Shown here piece by piece: positions 60,501 through 64,000 of a stretch of 64,000 nt of DNA. The position numbers were made by a program, and so were the translations under genes. The DNA is from Myoxocephalus aenaeus (lineage: Eukaryota > Chordata > Actinopteri > Perciformes > Cottidae). The stretch is from the NCBI GenBank assembly GCA_038501785.1, contig JBAMJR010000170.1, forward strand, positions 2,204,501 to 2,268,500, written 5' to 3'. Within the stretch, counting starts at the first letter, position 1, and each line of letters begins with the position of its first letter. The notes under the pieces are model-generated. The model saw nothing but the letters and a program-made list of their open reading frames with translations, was not told where the DNA came from and made no database searches.

Positions 60501-62711
60501 CCGTATCATGCAGAGGAAGATAAAACGTGCACCGGAATTCAGTCCAAAACCGGGGGAGGAAATTAGAGTTGATAGAGGGGGGATAATGTTAGTTAGAGGG
60601 GTCTAATCTCTCAGCCTGTCACTGGCTGTTTCTGCTGCACAGGTCCCGCAGTGGAACAAAGCACAAAGACCGAAGCGATGTCTTCGCCACCTTCCACCCT
60701 CTATCTAAGAGTATCACTGTCGGCCTTGACTGGCCTTATCGTCCCGACATTAGTGAGAGAGCCAGTGTAGTAGTGAGCAGCTGCAGCTGTCGGATTGGCG
60801 GCTGCGAGCCGGCGAGCTGCTGGATGGCACAGCTCACAGCCAGACTGGAAAAACATGGCAGCAGGACGCCAAGAGTTTAGACGAGCTCTGTCTCCCCTGC
60901 CAGGAAGGAGGCAGTTTTAGCTGGTCGGGTGGGGGGTGGGGGTGGGGGGGTGGTGGTGCTCATTGGGAGTCATGTTTCGCAACCAGACTGCAAACCAAAT
61001 ACCCGAGGCTGGAATACAATTCACAAGACGCTCGATTTGTTAAAAAAAAAAGAAGAAAAAGAAAAACGTTCATTTAAAATCATAAATCAAGTTTATTCAG
61101 GCTACAGGTGGAGAAGGTTAGTTCATTTATTTTTGTCTGTGCAACTGGAGCTCCTGAGTCTCTGCTTTGCATAGTGGTAATCAGGGCTGGATGCTATTTA
61201 AAAGATGCCTGAACCCCAGTACTCGTTTAATGCTGAAGATTTTTTTTTTTCTACTTTTTTTTCTTCTACTAAATAAACCCAACTTCCTAAACGTGCCAGT
61301 GTCATCATGGAGACATTTGCCTCCCTTTAGTGGTTGAATGTGTGAGAAGATGAGGGAGAAACGACTCACATCCAGCATCATCGTTAACTTAAATGATCAC
61401 TGTGGATGCAGCGTAATGGGCTGAATGGGAGACATAACGCCAACGAGTTATTGAGAAAGCATCGGGGAGGAGACTCTTTTTTTTTTTTAAAGCAAAAACT
61501 GTGGAATATGTCGGGGATTTTTCAGGTTTTATACACAGCTCAAGGTTATGATTTCTATGGCAAGAAAGAATATCTTAATTTTTAGGTCAACTGAGTAGCT
61601 TTCCACAGCCTTGAATATGAGATGATGTTAACTCTGGTATCGTGTTTGTTAAATAAATACCCAGATCTAGTATTGTATGAAACCAATGCTGATATAGAAC
61701 CTGAGTTTCAGTACTGATAGCTAAATAATACCCCACATTAATGAATATAAAGAGTTTTGTATAAAACCCTTTTTTACGTTGTATGAAAAGGCTTCTCAAA
61801 ACATTTTTTTGTTATTTGAGATATTACTAAATATACCAAACTTCTAAATGCAGTGTTAAATTTGGTCTCAAATAACTTTTTTTTAACAAGTAATAGTCTG
61901 TCCGTAACTCCCTCACCTCTCACCCATAATCCAAAGCAAGACTGGTCCGTATCAAAACAGGATAAACATGGCAGATATCCAACAATATGTTTATGTCTAC
62001 TCTATTCCTGTTTATTTTTCATCATGCGTCTCTAAATAGCAGCGAGTATTTCTAGACTCGAAACCAAAACCCGGGGCAAAAAAAACAAAAGCAGAAGCAG
62101 GACTCGAAAGTGAGGGAGGTGGCAACCGCTGTCAGCCAGACGAATGTGTAAATACTGACACACACTTGCATCAGCAAAACACACACACACACCTAACCAC
62201 AAACCCAGCTTCCTCACTGGAGGGAAGCCAAAAGGTTGTCAAATAATATTTTCCGGCATACTTTCCGTTAATGAAATTCACTCCATTTCCGACGAGGTTA
62301 TTTGACAACGAGGAAGATAAATACAACAACACCTGCCTCTTCCTTTCACATTATACTGTGTGATTTATCTTCAGACCAGCCTCACTTCTCTGTTGGCTGC
62401 CGTCACGTTATTGTGTCGACGTGCTGTCGGCGAACGAGCCATAAACAAGTCATTGTTGCTGGACGACGGGGTTAAAAGCCGACGGCCTGCCGGGACAACG
62501 ACGACATTGTTCAAAGCTCTGGGTGGGGGAAGCAGGCGGGGGCGGGGCGGCGCCGCATAGCTGCAGGGCGCCACTCACCTTGGGTGGTTTGAAGGGGTAG
62601 TCTGGTGTGAAGGCGATGTCCAGGAAGAACACTCCCCCCTCGTACACGGAGCCCGGCGGGCCCAGGATGGTCGACCTCCACTCGTAGATGTTGTCTCCTT
62701 TGGGGCCGGCG
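51625..62711 (-). CDS. ube2e2: ubiquitin-conjugating enzyme E2 E2, C-terminal three coding exons (partial)
   Basis: Minus-strand exons are 62711..62579, 57702..57555 and 51722..51625, in the same phases as ube2e1 exons 3-5. They encode the last 125 or so residues of a UBE2E enzyme: AGPKGDNIYEWRSTILGPPG, SVYEGGVFFLDIAFTPDYPF, the VTFRTRIYHCNINSQGVIC segment with the catalytic Cys, and ADPLVGSIATQYLTNRAEHD through TKRYAT, then TAG. The N-terminal exons, which would tell E2 from E1 or E3, lie beyond 64 kb. The E2 name therefore rests on synteny (human order UBE2E2-UBE2E1-NKIRAS1-RPL15) and on differences from the adjacent ube2e1. The middle exon is identical base for base to its ube2e1 counterpart. 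Introns are 5.8 and 4.9 kb. Confidence 0.88.
51791..52070 (-). mobile_element. retroelement 3' tail with (GATA)n, in ube2e2 intron
   Basis: A (GATA)8/(GGAT)3 tract (51791..51831) is followed by TACTTTATTCATCCCCATGGGGAAAT, here shown only in part as CATCCCCATGGGGAAAT, and an A/C-rich stretch. This is the reversed 3' end of a widespread fish LINE type (RTE/Rex-like by memory). Only the tail is present. Confidence 0.6.
52317..52520. repeat. dispersed repeat copy A (shared with 58168..58400)
   Basis: Shares with the second ube2e2 intron the order TTTGGT-TCCACC, GGAAATCT, CTCAGCTGCTAAATGCT, a C/T-rich block, TTGTC and a later CACTGAAA-CAGCTG block. It resembles a repeat common in percomorph genomes. 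The class was not determined. Confidence 0.55.
53611..53673. repeat. (CA)31 microsatellite
   Basis: Pure CA tract of about 63 bases in the ube2e2 intron, flanked by GC-rich, CpG-containing sequence (53330..53800). Confidence 0.96.
55367..55396. repeat. (CAG)10 trinucleotide repeat
   Basis: Ten uninterrupted CAG units in the large ube2e2 intron. It is non-coding here, since neither strand belongs to a recognised exon. Confidence 0.95.
57495..57539. repeat. (GT)n microsatellite adjoining ube2e2 penultimate exon
   Basis: GT tract 15 bases from the exon's splice donor. The same arrangement, with a shorter tract at about 32842..32865 and the same 15-base GAGATGCAGCTCTCA linker, flanks the equivalent ube2e1 exon. 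Confidence 0.95.
58168..58400. repeat. dispersed repeat copy B (shared with 52317..52520)
   Basis: Second copy of the TTTGGTCTCCACC..GGGAAATCTCTGGCTCCTC-type repeat, in the next ube2e2 intron and in the same orientation. Confidence 0.55.
59100..60870. other. non-repetitive ube2e2 intron block with enhancer-like features
   Basis: This part of the intron lacks obvious repeats except a C/T-rich run (59335..59400). It carries dense motif-like words: the DR1 site, TAATCCC and several TAAT cores near 59660..59720, and CAGCTG near 60780. It reads like conserved non-coding DNA, but conservation cannot be judged from one sequence. Confidence 0.25.
59275..59287 (-). promoter_or_regulatory. perfect DR1 nuclear-receptor site (AGGTCAAAGGTCA on minus strand)
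   Basis: The plus strand reads TGACCTTTGACCT, an exact direct repeat of AGGTCA with one-base spacing. This is the consensus for RXR-PPAR, HNF4 and COUP-TF binding. It is in a ube2e2 intron at the edge of a less repetitive, GC-richer block. Function is unproven. Confidence 0.45.
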
Positions 62712-63008
62712 CTGGAATCACAAAAAAAACAAATAAAAAGGAGGAATTTAATCCACCAGCAGAGAGAGAGAGAGAGAAGAAAAAGACTCTCTAATCGTGT
62801 AACTCAATTTTCTCCTCAGCGGCACGGCAGTGAATAAATAAAGTGTGTGATTATCAGCTGTTAAATCAGCCGCACAAAGCTGCCGTTTAAAGTTCTTATC
62901 CATTAGAGGAGATTACGCAACATTACTACAGCGTATATATGTGACAAAGGCTGCGAGCCGGGAGAAATGATGAGCGTGATCAATGTCATGTGGATGACTG
63001 ATCCGTCT

Positions 63009-63010
<2 letters not shown>

Positions 63011-63100
<90 letters not shown>
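63011..63100. repeat. (CA)45 microsatellite
   Basis: Ninety bases of uninterrupted CA, the longest microsatellite in the window. Confidence 0.97.
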
Positions 63101-63102
<2 letters not shown>

Positions 63103-63209
63103 AAGGGGTTGAGCAGCAGCAAGCGGCTCTGTTTCCTAACTGTTCATCAGCGCTTCACCGTTGGGCATCTGGCGGCCGCCGAGCTCCATTGTTGCCTCGA
63201 TTTACGCAA

Positions 63210-63212
<3 letters not shown>

Positions 63213-63274
<62 letters not shown>
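63213..63274. repeat. (CA)n microsatellite
   Basis: Second long CA tract about 110 bases after the previous one. Confidence 0.96.
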
Positions 63275-63277
<3 letters not shown>

Positions 63278-63408
63278 CACACACGCACACACAGCTGTGA
63301 GAAGGGAGGCACTAATCCAATTCCATTTTCTATTGGAATTAGGCCAGATGCCCCTGTCGGTTTCTTGTATTACTTTTACTTTCATCATTTACACACACAC
63401 ACACAGAC

Positions 63409-63412
<4 letters not shown>

Positions 63413-63468
<56 letters not shown>
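63413..63468. repeat. (GA)n microsatellite
   Basis: GA tract of about 56 bases, preceded by a short CA tract (63391..63404), so three microsatellites fall in 460 bp. Confidence 0.96.
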
Positions 63469-63469
<1 letters not shown>

Positions 63470-64000
63470 CACATCAATGTAAGATGAGAGGGTGAGTGGA
63501 GTTGTTCATGTGAAACAGCAGCTTGTTGTAAAGCGCCACACTGCAGACCTATTCCTTGTCGACGTGTGTTCGGACACAGAGAGGAGTTATGGGAGCGGGT
63601 CGGGGAAAAGAGGTGCCGACATGTTTCCCCTGGATGGATAAAACGGGGGCCAATAAATCGCTCGGCCCGGCCCGAGGTCGCGACCTGACGTGACATCGGT
63701 GTCGCGTCGGAGAGAAATCTATGTTTGTGTGTCAAATTGCTTTTCTAAATGCCAACGATCGCAGAGCAGCGCCGCCATATTTGGTGAGCGAAACCACGAT
63801 CCGGGTGCCGATATTGATCTATTTTCTCTCGTTACTCTGGCCCCTAACCCTGAATACTTGAAACGAGCACATCCATTTTTAAACACTTCGACCGGCAAAC
63901 TTTGAAGCATGCATAGCCATTTAACAAAAAACTGTCTTTTGTGCCCCAACTGTCTCAAAAACTAAGCTTTTGTTCTTGAAAAGCGGCACATGGATAAAGA

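Larger units (their letters stand above)
62712..64000. other. ube2e2: ube2e2 upstream intron (end of window), microsatellite-rich
   Basis: No exon encoding the IQKELA..DPPPNC segment was found here, so the 5' part of ube2e2 lies beyond the window. The stretch contains (CA)45, a second CA tract and a GA tract. The remainder shows no gene. Confidence 0.6.

Noticed and set aside
62903..63488. Open frames of poly-His-Thr, Val-Cys or Arg-Glu
   Set aside because: Direct translations of CA and GA microsatellites.

Overview
This is vertebrate nuclear DNA from a ray-finned fish, probably a percomorph teleost. The genes are split by short GT-AG introns, there are many (CA)n/(GT)n tracts, and there are teleost-type dispersed repeats (L2-like LINE 3' tails and a PIF/Harbinger relic). 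No bacterial operons, CRISPR arrays or complete viruses were seen.

Gene order is thrb(+, 3' end only) > < nr1d2(-), rpl15(-), <> nkiras1(+) > < ube2e1(-), ube2e2(-, 3' end only). This matches the human 3p24 block UBE2E2-UBE2E1-NKIRAS1-RPL15-NR1D2-THRB, read in the opposite direction, in order and relative orientation. Four genes are complete. From splice sites read by eye, nr1d2 has 8 coding exons (583 aa), rpl15 3 (204 aa), nkiras1 3 (192 aa) and ube2e1 5 (193 aa). All lengths equal or nearly equal the human proteins and all splice phases close.

Layout. 1-8.4 kb: last three coding exons and probable long 3'UTR of thrb. 8.5-10.2 kb: intergenic. 10.2-18.5 kb: nr1d2, with an E-box/RORE cluster in intron 1. 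18.6-23.6 kb: repeat-rich, with an inverted pair of LINE tails, a consensus ERE and a broken Harbinger element carrying transposase and Myb/SANT-like remnants interrupted by a 58-bp palindrome. 23.6-30.6 kb: rpl15 and nkiras1 in a head-to-head arrangement around a roughly 0.6-kb promoter region with 5'TOP, ZNF143/THAP11-like and NRF1 motifs. 30.7-45 kb: ube2e1, with a 9.3-kb intron. 45-51 kb: intergenic, with a 0.83-kb 32/33-bp minisatellite. 51-64 kb: 3' exons of ube2e2 and large, partly conserved-looking introns.

The genes do not form one pathway. thrb and nr1d2 are nuclear receptors (ligand-activated, and haem-binding circadian repressor). nkiras1 is an NF-kB inhibitory Ras-like protein, rpl15 a 60S ribosomal protein, and ube2e1/2 class III E2 ubiquitin-conjugating enzymes. 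The most notable signals are the 148/148-base identity of one exon between the ancient paralogues ube2e1 and ube2e2, which suggests interlocus gene conversion; two unusual substitutions in the last ube2e1 exon; the circadian element cluster in nr1d2; the nested palindrome in the Harbinger relic; and perfect ERE and DR1 nuclear-receptor sites. I found no convincing wholly new biological system.
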